Shown here: positions 1-5,756 of the stretch, in pieces | Position numbering within the stretch: position 1 is the first letter of the stretch | How the letters are laid out: each line of letters opens with the position of its first letter | Notes under the pieces: generated by a model | The model's input: only the letters and a program-made list of their open reading frames with translations | Databases searched by the model: none | Told to the model about the DNA's origin: nothing | Made by a program: the position numbers and the translations under genes | NCBI GenBank assembly: GCA_902803155.1 | Contig: CADCOU010000032.1 | Coordinates: 1-13,110 of the forward strand | Reading direction: 5' to 3' | Length of the DNA stretch: 13,110 nucleotides | Source of the DNA: an uncultured Lachnospiraceae bacterium | GTDB taxonomy: Bacteria > Bacillota > Clostridia > Lachnospirales > Lachnospiraceae

Positions 1-278
1 CCGAACAGCGTGGCTCCCTGGCTCGTGATCGAAGCCATGTTGCCGCCGCTCTGCGCAAGATGCTTCATCTTGTCTGTCGCACGGTCAAGTCCTTTCTTCG
101 TCTGCGCCAGGCGCACGAAGCCGACTGCCAGCCCTGTGAACATGATGATCAGCATGACGGCAAGGAAGCACAGGTTGTAGAGAATATTCGTAAAGCTGGC
201 ATCCAGAGTGAGATACGTGATCAGCACGCACACTCCGGCCGCTACCAGCCCTACGACGACATTGGAAAATTTTCTCAT
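1..278 (-). CDS. Small membrane protein with two N-terminal helices, 3' part cut off
   Basis: The reading frame opens at an ATG whose first base is at 278 and runs off the window with no stop, giving the first 92 residues. A strong GGGGAGA ribosome binding site lies about six bases upstream, and a good promoter sits further up at 409-438, so the start is well supported. The visible protein begins MRKFSNVVVG. It has a hydrophobic helix at about residues 7-24, a short polar stretch (TLDASFTN), a second hydrophobic helix at about 31-53, then a basic and polar region (RLAQTKKGLDRATDKMK) likely to be cytoplasmic and possibly the start of a coiled coil. I do not recognise the family. A MotA/TolQ-like or sensor-type membrane protein would fit the two-helix hairpin plus cytoplasmic region, but nothing visible decides it. 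It has its own promoter and leader, so it is probably transcribed separately from the antiporter gene upstream. Confidence 0.8.
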   Translation of the reverse strand, partial: MRKFSNVVVGLVAAGVCVLITYLTLDASFTNILYNLCFLAVMLIIMFTGLAVGFVRLAQTKKGLDRATDKMKHLAQSGGNMASITSQGATLF

Positions 279-306
279 AGACAGTCTCCCCTTATTTTCT
301 TTAAGT

Positions 307-341
307 CGGACCGGCGCTCCCTTCTTATATCCTCTGGTCCG
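307..341 (-). other. Inverted repeat in the leader of the small membrane protein gene
   Basis: Positions 307-312 and 336-341 form a perfect six-base inverted repeat (CGGACC/GGTCCG) around a 23-base loop. The 3' arm on the transcript lies about 30 bases before the start codon and close to the ribosome binding site. A second copy of the partner arm lies at 366-371, inside the hairpin at 348-372, so two alternative pairings exist. Its function is unknown, and short GC-rich repeats can arise by chance. Confidence 0.3.
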
Positions 342-347
342 CTGTTC

Positions 348-372
348 CCGGTACCGCTCAGCCGCGGTCCGG
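348..372 (-). other. GC-rich hairpin in the 5' leader of the small membrane protein gene
   Basis: On the transcribed (minus) strand CCGG-A-CCGC pairs with GCGG-T-CCGG around a six-base loop, giving nine base pairs with a single bulged A. It lies in the presumed leader between the promoter at 409-438 and the ATG at 278. No U-run follows, so it is not an intrinsic terminator. The 5' arm includes CGGACC, which could also pair with a GGTCCG (minus strand, plus positions 307-312) nearer the start codon, so an alternative fold is possible. The structure is predicted by eye only. Confidence 0.45.
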
Positions 373-408
373 ATCTCTGCACAGTTATCCCGATGACAAT
401 ACACGGTA

Positions 409-438
409 AGTATAATCCGCAAATATGAAAGGTATCAA
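409..438 (-). promoter_or_regulatory. Sigma-70/SigA-type promoter for the small membrane protein gene
   Basis: Read on the minus strand, a -35 box TTGATA (plus 433-438) is followed by an 18-base spacer and a -10 box TATACT (plus 409-414). Each box matches five of the six consensus bases. Transcription would start near 402, giving a leader of about 125 bases before the ATG at 278. It is placed in the 222-base gap after the antiporter gene and is the best promoter match I found by eye in the window. Confidence 0.65.
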
Positions 439-500
439 TGCAGAACGGGTAAATTCTTTCTTAATTTTCAGATCGACAGATATCGAAATTGCCGTATATT

Positions 501-1799
501 TCACCGTTCCGTCAGTATCGAGACGATGACACAGGCCGCCAGCAGGAACGGATAAAACAGGAACGGGATGATGCTTATGCTGGATATTCCGCTCAGGCTT
601 GCCGCCACCAGGAGCTGCGCGCCGTAGGGAATAATCCCCTGGAAGATGCAGGACCAGGTATCCAGCAGAGACGCCGTCTTCCTCGGTTCAATAGAGTATT
701 CCCGGCTGATCTCTTTCGCGATCGGCGCCGCGATCACGATAGCGACCGTATTGTTGGCTGTCGCGACATCCATCAGTCCGGTCAGAAGGCCGATGCCGAA
801 CATTCCGCCGCGCCGGCTTCCTGCATGGCGACGGATAAATGCAAGCAGTGCGTCAAATCCCCCGTATTCCCGCATCAGGGCACTGATTGATGCAACGAGT
901 ATGGTCACGATCATTGTTTCGAACATTCCGCCGGTTCCGTTTCCCATGGCAGAGAACGCCGAAGAAAAGGTGATGGTCCCCGCAGCTCCTCCGATCAGGA
1001 AGAACAGGACGATGCCGACTCCGAGCACGATAAATACGTTGATTCCGAGAAGTGCGAGCAGCAGAACGAGAAAATACGGGATCGCCAGCCATATATTGTA
1101 ATCATAGTGAGCCATGGAAGCGGCCGGATTCCTCAGGGCATACACTACCAGGATCCCTGTCGTTATCAGTGCCGCCGGCAGTGCGATCAGGAAATTGACC
1201 TTGAACTTGTCTTTCATCTCAACGCCCTGCGTACGGGTCGCGGCGATCGTTGTGTCGGAGATGACGGACAGGTTGTCACCGAACATGGAGCCTCCGACCA
1301 CGGTAGCAATGACCAGCGGCATGGACAGTCCCGTGCTGCGCACGATCTCTACGGCGATCGGCACCAGTACCGTAATGGTCCCTACACTGGTTCCCATGGA
1401 CATGGAGATCAGGCAGGCGATAATGAACAGACCGGGGAGCGCAAAGCTTCCGGGAATGATGTCCAGCATAAGATTCGCCGTACTGGAAGCGCCTCCCGCT
1501 TCACTGGCCAGACCGCTGAACGCGCCTGCCATCAGGAAAATAAACAGCATGATGACGATGTTGTCGTCCCCGATCCCCTGCGCACACAGATGGATCTTCT
1601 CGTCAAAAGTCAGGCTGCGGTTCTGAAAGAATGCGGTGATGAGCGCGATCCCGAATGCGACGACAACCGACATGACATAGAAACCCATCCGGCCTTTTTC
1701 CGGAGCTATGTACTCAAAATAGATGCCGCTTCCCAGATAGAGGACAAGGAAAATCAGGATCGGAAGCAGCGCCGCTGCATTTGGTTTACGCTCTTTCAT
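501..1799 (-). CDS. nhaC: NhaC-family Na+/H+ antiporter
   Basis: A 432-residue polytopic inner-membrane protein, about the usual length for the NhaC family, with roughly 11-12 hydrophobic segments. It is expected to exchange sodium for protons, serving pH and sodium homeostasis. Some members of this family instead exchange organic anions (malate/lactate in MleN), so the substrate is not certain. Family hallmarks are visible: GTSVGT at about 136-141 and GGSMFGDNLSVISDTT at about 169-184, the conserved GDNLSxISDTT element of NhaC proteins. The N-terminus (MKERKPNAAALL) leads straight into the first helix, with no cleavable signal. An AAAGGG ribosome binding site stands about eleven bases before the ATG. 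It follows radA by 39 bases with no obvious promoter, so it is probably the last gene of the TrpF-like/kinase/radA unit. After its TGA I see no convincing terminator. The family is sure; the ion specificity and the symbol are inferred. Confidence 0.88.
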   Translation of the reverse strand: MKERKPNAAALLPILIFLVLYLGSGIYFEYIAPEKGRMGFYVMSVVVAFGIALITAFFQNRSLTFDEKIHLCAQGIGDDNIVIMLFIFLMAGAFSGLASEAGGASSTANLMLDIIPGSFALPGLFIIACLISMSMGTSVGTITVLVPIAVEIVRSTGLSMPLVIATVVGGSMFGDNLSVISDTTIAATRTQGVEMKDKFKVNFLIALPAALITTGILVVYALRNPAASMAHYDYNIWLAIPYFLVLLLALLGINVFIVLGVGIVLFFLIGGAAGTITFSSAFSAMGNGTGGMFETMIVTILVASISALMREYGGFDALLAFIRRHAGSRRGGMFGIGLLTGLMDVATANNTVAIVIAAPIAKEISREYSIEPRKTASLLDTWSCIFQGIIPYGAQLLVAASLSGISSISIIPFLFYPFLLAACVIVSILTER

Positions 1800-1838
1800 G
1801 ATATCAGAGACCCTTTCAGGTTATGTCGTGTATTATTG

Positions 1839-3389
1839 TCATGCCCTGCTCCGGGCTGCAAGTACGTTCAGGATGTCCCGCACATTTCTGAGGCCGATCA
1901 GCTCCACGCCTTCCACCCGTCCGACGGATTTCAGGCAGGCTGCAGGGAGGATGATCCGCTCAAATCCCAGTTTCTGCGCCTCTCGCACGCGCAGCGGTGC
2001 CTGGCTGACGGAGCGTATCTCTCCGGACAGTCCGACTTCACCGAATACCAGCGTCTTCTCATCGATCACAATATCCTTGAACGAAGAGAGCACTGCGGCT
2101 ATGATGCCGAGGTCAACAGCCGGTTCTCTCAGCCGTACGCCTCCGGCGATGTTTACATAGACGTCCATTTCCGACAGGCGCAGTCCGAGTCTCCGCTCAA
2201 GTACCGCAAGGAGCAGGTTTACACGGTTCAGGTCGGCTCCGTCCGCAGTCCGGCGCGGATAGGCGAGATTGCTCCTGGCGGTAAGTGCCTGTATCTCGAT
2301 CAGGATCGGCCTCGTTCCCTCCAGAGAGCAGGCGACAACTGACCCGGAGGTTCCCTCCGGTCTTCCGTCCAGCATGAATTCGGAAGGATTCGCCACCTCC
2401 CGGAGACCGTCCTGTTTCATTTCAAACACGCCGATCTCATCGGTCGATCCGAAACGGTTCTTGACTCCGTGCAGGATCCGGTAGCTCGCATGTCTGTCTC
2501 CCTCAAAGTACAGCACGGTATCCACCATATGTTCCAGCACTCTGGGGCCGGCAACGGCACCTTCCTTCGTGACATGACCCACGATGAAGATCGTCACGCC
2601 GAGTCCTTTGGCGAGCTGAAGAAGCACCCCCGTGGTCTCCCTGACCTGGGAGACCGAGCCCGGAGCCGAGGAAACACTGTCACTGTACATGGTCTGGATC
2701 GAATCGATAACCACCACCTGCGGCCGTAAGGATACGATCGCTTCCTGCACATCGGCAAGACTGGTCTCGCAGAGAAGAAGCAGGGAATCCCCGAACGCCC
2801 CCATGCGGTTGGCGCGGAGCTTGATCTGCTGCTGGGATTCCTCGCCGGAGACATAGAGCACCCTGACGGCAGTGCTGTTTTCCTCCGAGATGCTCTCTTT
2901 ATCCTTATCACTGCTGTCCTTCCGCCCGCCGGTGGAAGCAGCACGCCCCGGATCGGTCAGATTCCTGCACACCTGCAGGAGCAGGGTAGACTTGCCGATC
3001 CCGGGATCGCCCCCCACAAGGATCAGGGAACCCTGCACCATGCCGCCGCCAAGCACACGGTCCATCTCTGCGATGCCGGTGCTCATACGGTCCGCATCTG
3101 TCACGGCGATATCCTTCAGCGGAAGTGCCCTTCCCCTGCCAGAGGCGCTGCTGCTCCGGCTGCCGCTCTTCCCCGGGGCCGCCGCACTGCTGCCCTTATC
3201 GATTCCGAGGGAACTCCACTGAACCACGCCCGCCGTTTGTTTTGCGCCGCTCTTCGAAGAGGCGGACGCGGCGGCAGGCTCTTCCACAAATGAATTCCAC
3301 TCCCTGCATGCAGGGCACTGCCCCATCCATTTCGCGGATTCATAACCGCAGTTCTGGCAGAAAAAAACCGTTGCTTTTGCCTTCGCCAT
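1839..3389 (-). CDS. radA: DNA repair protein RadA (Sms)
   Basis: RadA is a RecA-like ATPase and branch-migration helicase acting in recombination and repair, in the cytoplasm. The order of parts is clear: a four-cysteine zinc finger (C11, C14, C25, C28), a Walker A motif GGDPGIGKST at 126-135, Walker B VVVIDS at 225-230, the RadA-specific KNRFG motif at 310-314, and a C-terminal Lon-like domain. At 516 residues it is longer than the usual roughly 450-460. The excess lies in a Ser/Ala/Gly-rich linker at about 37-88 after the zinc finger and a charged insert (rich in D, K, S, E) at about 146-173 between Walker A and the next strand. All key motifs are intact, so it should be active. The ATG is preceded by AGGAAAG about nine bases upstream, which overlaps the end of the kinase gene. 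In Bacillus radA lies directly after clpC; here it is still nearby, but four genes lie between them counting the ClpC-adjacent small gene, TrpF-like and kinase genes and the gap. Confidence 0.96.
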   Translation of the reverse strand: MAKAKATVFFCQNCGYESAKWMGQCPACREWNSFVEEPAAASASSKSGAKQTAGVVQWSSLGIDKGSSAAAPGKSGSRSSSASGRGRALPLKDIAVTDADRMSTGIAEMDRVLGGGMVQGSLILVGGDPGIGKSTLLLQVCRNLTDPGRAASTGGRKDSSDKDKESISEENSTAVRVLYVSGEESQQQIKLRANRMGAFGDSLLLLCETSLADVQEAIVSLRPQVVVIDSIQTMYSDSVSSAPGSVSQVRETTGVLLQLAKGLGVTIFIVGHVTKEGAVAGPRVLEHMVDTVLYFEGDRHASYRILHGVKNRFGSTDEIGVFEMKQDGLREVANPSEFMLDGRPEGTSGSVVACSLEGTRPILIEIQALTARSNLAYPRRTADGADLNRVNLLLAVLERRLGLRLSEMDVYVNIAGGVRLREPAVDLGIIAAVLSSFKDIVIDEKTLVFGEVGLSGEIRSVSQAPLRVREAQKLGFERIILPAACLKSVGRVEGVELIGLRNVRDILNVLAARSRA

Positions 3390-3408
3390 AGTTCACTTCT
3401 TTCCTGAG

Positions 3409-4446
3409 TTACTTTTTCCCTGATATGTAATCCGCAGCGTAATCCGAGGCTTCCCGGACCGCCGCGGAGATCTCCTCTCCTGAGGCGATACAGCAAAGAA
3501 ACTTCGCGTCAAAACTGTCGCCTGCCCCGAGCGTGGAGACAGGCCTGACGGGTTTCACCGGGATCCATGTTCCGGTCATCCCGCTCCGAAGCGCCTCTTC
3601 ATTTCCGCCGTCGCCTCCGGCTGCTTCGGCTGCGCCTCCTGCCTCATCCCTTCCGAGGATCAGAACAGGCCTGCCTCCGTCCCGGGCAACGACGGTCCCG
3701 GCTCCCCGGAGAAGAAGCTGCTCCGCCGCTTCCCGGATATCGTGCCTGCCTGTCACCTGGCAGAACTCTTCCCTGCCGGATCCGAGTACGACATCGCTGA
3801 GCGCGATCATCTCTTCCATCGCCCTTCTGCGCTCTCCCTCATATCCGTACGATTCCGCACGGACATTCAGATCAAAGACGACCTTTGCGCCGGATCCCTT
3901 CCGGTCCCGGAAAAACCGGAGGACAGCCGCATTATTCTCCGCATCGTCCAGGATCGCCATACCGCTGGTGAAGAGAACCTCTCCTCTGTCCGAAACGCCG
4001 GAGGCGTCGGCGCTCAAAAATGTACCCATCCCGGAGAAACCGGGAACCTCTCTGAAGCTCTCCGCCTGAAACCGCGGGAAGTCAGCCCACGGCGGCACAA
4101 AGCAGAACATGGTGCGCTCGCCGCTCTCATCCAGGACCGCGACACAGTACATATTGGACTTTTCGGACGGTGCCGTCCAGCGCATGTCCACACCGCTCTC
4201 TTCCATCCCGGAAGACAGGAATTCCCCCAGGCTGTCCTTCCTGAGCGGGGTAACAAATACCGGATGCGCTTCCATCCTTCCCAGATGCCGTGCCACATTG
4301 CCAACAGAGCCTCCGCACTGCATGACTACCTGCAGGCTGCCGGTCGTTTCCTTTGATATGTCGCCGGATGCAAGCGCTTCCTTCATCTTTCCGTACGGTA
4401 CGATCAGGTCACAGCACAGATCGCCCACGCATATGATCTGAAGCAT
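3409..4446 (-). CDS. PfkB-family carbohydrate kinase
   Basis: A 345-residue ribokinase/PfkB-fold kinase that would phosphorylate a sugar or sugar-like substrate with ATP in the cytoplasm. The first PfkB signature is seen as GGSVGNVARHLGRM from about residue 45, and the second as TLGAGDSF at 305-312, with D310 as the expected catalytic base. The second signature departs from the common form: the usual D before T is S, and the usual glycine in F-x-A-G-F is lysine (FDAKF). A Gly/Ala-rich insertion of about 25-30 residues (around 255-285) precedes the strand leading to the signature. I chose the ATG at 4446 because AGAGGAAG lies at ideal spacing before it. An in-frame ATG at 4464 would add MKRGRT but has no good ribosome binding site and abuts a hairpin. 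It lies 51 bases after the TrpF-like gene and 19 before radA, so all three are probably cotranscribed. The substrate cannot be told from sequence; the partner gene suggests a sugar phosphate pathway. Confidence 0.88.
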   Translation of the reverse strand: MLQIICVGDLCCDLIVPYGKMKEALASGDISKETTGSLQVVMQCGGSVGNVARHLGRMEAHPVFVTPLRKDSLGEFLSSGMEESGVDMRWTAPSEKSNMYCVAVLDESGERTMFCFVPPWADFPRFQAESFREVPGFSGMGTFLSADASGVSDRGEVLFTSGMAILDDAENNAAVLRFFRDRKGSGAKVVFDLNVRAESYGYEGERRRAMEEMIALSDVVLGSGREEFCQVTGRHDIREAAEQLLLRGAGTVVARDGGRPVLILGRDEAGGAAEAAGGDGGNEEALRSGMTGTWIPVKPVRPVSTLGAGDSFDAKFLCCIASGEEISAAVREASDYAADYISGKK

Positions 4447-4450
4447 GGTT

Positions 4451-4458
4451 CTTCCTCT
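4451..4458 (-). promoter_or_regulatory. Ribosome binding site that decides the kinase start
   Basis: AGAGGAAG on the minus strand, with GAGGA ending six bases before the ATG at 4446. It lies inside the first codons that would be read from the upstream ATG at 4464, which supports the shorter protein. Confidence 0.7.
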
Positions 4459-4465
4459 TTTCATT

Positions 4466-4488
4466 CCCGCTCTGCCTGCACAGGCGGG
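4466..4488 (-). other. Hairpin between the TrpF-like and kinase genes
   Basis: CCCGC (4466-4470) pairs with GCGGG (4484-4488), and inside this a tight alternative GCCTG/CAGGC (4474-4478/4481-4485) is possible. No U-run follows on the minus strand, so it is not a standard terminator. It may modulate expression of the downstream kinase or be neutral. Confidence 0.35.
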
Positions 4489-4497
4489 ACGGTTCTC

Positions 4498-5169
4498 TCA
4501 TTGAAATGAATGCGCGATCGAGCAGAACTCCCGCACCTTCTCAATGTTCTTGCGAACCAGTTCGCCGTTCTCTTTGTCAGAAGTCTTGGTCAGGGAATCC
4601 ACGCCGTCCGGATGTACCGCTTCGATCGCCGCTGCCACATTGTCCGGTCCGAGGCCGCCCGCCAGAATGACCGGGATATCGACCATCTCCACGATCTGAC
4701 GGTCAAGATTCCAGTCATTCACTTCGCCTGCGGCTCCGACTCCGGGGACGGTTTTTGATACCGTATCCAGGATCAGGATATCCGCGTAGGACGCCTTTAC
4801 CCTTGCGTCTTCAATGCATTCCGGCCCGGTGATCCCGACCGCTTCCATCAGTTTTACGCCCGGGATCTCGCGGCGCAGGCGCTCCGCAAATTCGGCGCTT
4901 CCCTCAAAGTTGGCGCACAGGTGCAGAACATCCGGCATCAGCGCCTTTGTCTGGGCCAGCACGGCGTCTGCCGTGTACTCCACGGAGATCAGCACACGCA
5001 CTGCTTTGTCCCCGATCGCTTCAAAGATCTCCTTCGCTTTCTCCTGTGTGATCGCACACGGGAATTTGCCTCCGTGAACTCCTACAAGGAGGCCGATGCG
5101 GTCTGCGCCGGCTTCGATGCAGGCAAGAGCTTCCTCTGCTGTCTGAATGGAATAGATCTGTGTAAACAT
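4498..5169 (-). CDS. TrpF-like (phosphoribosylanthranilate isomerase family) protein lacking the catalytic cysteine
   Basis: A 223-residue single-domain (beta/alpha)8 barrel protein that lines up along its whole length with TrpF (COG0135 family). Where TrpF has K-I-C-G-I-T near the N-terminus, this protein has Q-I-Y-S-I-Q, so the catalytic cysteine is Tyr6. The SPR/SKR substrate arginine region is replaced by GKFPCAIT (34-41). The QLHG motif is HLCA (83-86), and the SSGVE phosphate-site motif is SLTKT (about 193-197). Features kept are the catalytic-type aspartate in LILDT (D135), the DW pair (152-153) and AGGLGPDNV (170-178), which forms a phosphate-binding loop in TrpF. I infer it binds a sugar phosphate but is unlikely to be the tryptophan enzyme. 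No other trp gene is nearby; the next gene is a PfkB kinase. The ATG has AGGAAG eight bases upstream. Automatic annotation would probably call it phosphoribosylanthranilate isomerase, and I would avoid trpF as a symbol. Confidence 0.85.
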   Translation of the reverse strand: MFTQIYSIQTAEEALACIEAGADRIGLLVGVHGGKFPCAITQEKAKEIFEAIGDKAVRVLISVEYTADAVLAQTKALMPDVLHLCANFEGSAEFAERLRREIPGVKLMEAVGITGPECIEDARVKASYADILILDTVSKTVPGVGAAGEVNDWNLDRQIVEMVDIPVILAGGLGPDNVAAAIEAVHPDGVDSLTKTSDKENGELVRKNIEKVREFCSIAHSFQ

Positions 5170-5233
5170 ACTGCACTCTTCCTTTCTGTATTCCGTATTC
5201 TTTCTGATTCCTGTGTTTCCCTATCCGTAGGTC

Positions 5234-5263
5234 AGACCCGGATCCCTTTCGGTTTCCGGGTCT
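5234..5263 (-). other. Strong 9-bp hairpin upstream of the TrpF-like gene
   Basis: Positions 5234-5242 and 5255-5263 form a perfect nine-base inverted repeat (AGACCCGGA/TCCGGGTCT) around a 12-base loop. On the minus strand, the direction of the flanking genes, no U-run follows, so it does not look like a normal terminator of the clpC unit. On the plus strand it is followed after seven bases by a loose T-rich stretch (TTTTATTATT), but no plus-strand gene exists for that to terminate. It is most simply part of the leader of the TrpF-like gene, or a Rho-independent stop lacking the usual tail. Confidence 0.5.
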
Positions 5264-5276
5264 AAGCTGCTTTTAT

Positions 5277-5334
5277 TATTCTGCTCCTTCCGGCAGTGCC
5301 GGCGGAGAATACTTATGTATTCAGAATCATCTGA
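5277..5334 (-). repeat. Cluster of three overlapping inverted repeats after the ClpC-adjacent gene
   Basis: Three dyads lie side by side. TCAGA-4-TCTGA is at 5321-5334. GAATAC-TTAT-GTATTC is at 5307-5322. A composite stem at 5277-5311 has CCGGC/GCCGG (5290-5294/5298-5302) extended by CTCC/GGAG and TATT/AATA. The first shares two bases with the second, and the 3' arm of the second shares its bases with the outer stem of the third, so adjacent structures exclude each other. Together with the hairpin at 5234-5263 they fill most of this gap. I could not find a convincing promoter in it. Confidence 0.45.
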
Positions 5335-5339
5335 TCTTC

Positions 5340-5753
5340 TCAGGCTCTTTCCACATCTACCTTCACCGAACCGCTCTCCGGCATCTCGATGGACAGGACC
5401 AGCTTGCCGCCCATCCCGGTCTCCATCATCCCGGTGTCTCTCCCGTCCACAAGGATCCGGTAGGTGGCGTCATCTGTAAGGCCAAGCACGATCTGGCAGT
5501 CTCCCGGGCATTCTACCGTAAAGGAAACCCCGTTTTCATTCCAGGTAAAGTCCTGTACTGCCGTTCCCGGTTCGGATTCATAGACAAGCGAATCATTTCT
5601 TTCCAGTCTGGTGGACGCACGGTAGGTTTTTACCTTATAGCTGTCGCCCTTCACCTCAAATCCGCTCTTTTTTGCCTTTTCAGAAAGCTCGTAGTCACCG
5701 AAGCAGAGGCTTCCGTCATCTCCCGCAACAATCAGATCCTTTACAACCGACAT
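5340..5753 (-). CDS. Conserved small protein coupled to clpC, function unknown
   Basis: A 137-residue soluble, acidic protein with no signal peptide or membrane helix. It has alternating short hydrophobic and charged stretches rich in V, T, Y and G (for example SYKVKTYRAST, VSFTVECPGDCQIVLGL, KLVLSIEMPESGSVKVDV), suggesting a mostly beta-sandwich fold. From memory, proteins of this kind in Lachnospiraceae sometimes carry the database name endosialidase. I see no sialidase motif (no Asp-box) and regard that name as unsupported. The ATG begins only three bases after the clpC stop, and its GGAGGA ribosome binding site (5761-5766) overlaps the last clpC codons at a spacing of eight bases, so translation is very likely coupled to clpC. 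That context suggests a role linked to the Clp chaperone/protease, such as an adaptor or a co-regulated stress protein, but this is inference. It is the last gene of its unit. Confidence 0.85.
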   Translation of the reverse strand: MSVVKDLIVAGDDGSLCFGDYELSEKAKKSGFEVKGDSYKVKTYRASTRLERNDSLVYESEPGTAVQDFTWNENGVSFTVECPGDCQIVLGLTDDATYRILVDGRDTGMMETGMGGKLVLSIEMPESGSVKVDVERA

Positions 5754-5756
5754 CTT

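Noticed and set aside
411..416. TATAAT on the plus strand
   Set aside because: It overlaps the minus-strand -10 box and lacks a -35 box at 16-18 bases; no plus-strand gene follows.
463..490. Terminator of the antiporter gene
   Set aside because: The dyad pairs only five bases cleanly before mismatches, and no U-run follows.
1107..2342. A 411-residue open frame on the plus strand
   Set aside because: It lies opposite nhaC and radA, both supported by family motifs, and has mixed histidine/arginine-rich composition with no domain. It is a mirror of the GC-rich codons. The same applies to plus-strand frames at 7101-8207, 8256-9545 and 9670-10932.
4464..4464. Upstream ATG as the kinase start
   Set aside because: It lacks a ribosome binding site, while the next ATG has AGAGGAAG at good spacing.
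4498..5169. Genuine trpF
   Set aside because: The catalytic cysteine and the arginine and SSGVE motifs are missing, and no tryptophan genes are adjacent.
5234..5280. Plus-strand terminator (perfect stem plus T-rich stretch)
   Set aside because: The T-stretch begins seven bases after the stem and is interrupted, and no plus-strand gene precedes it. I kept it only as a minus-strand structure.
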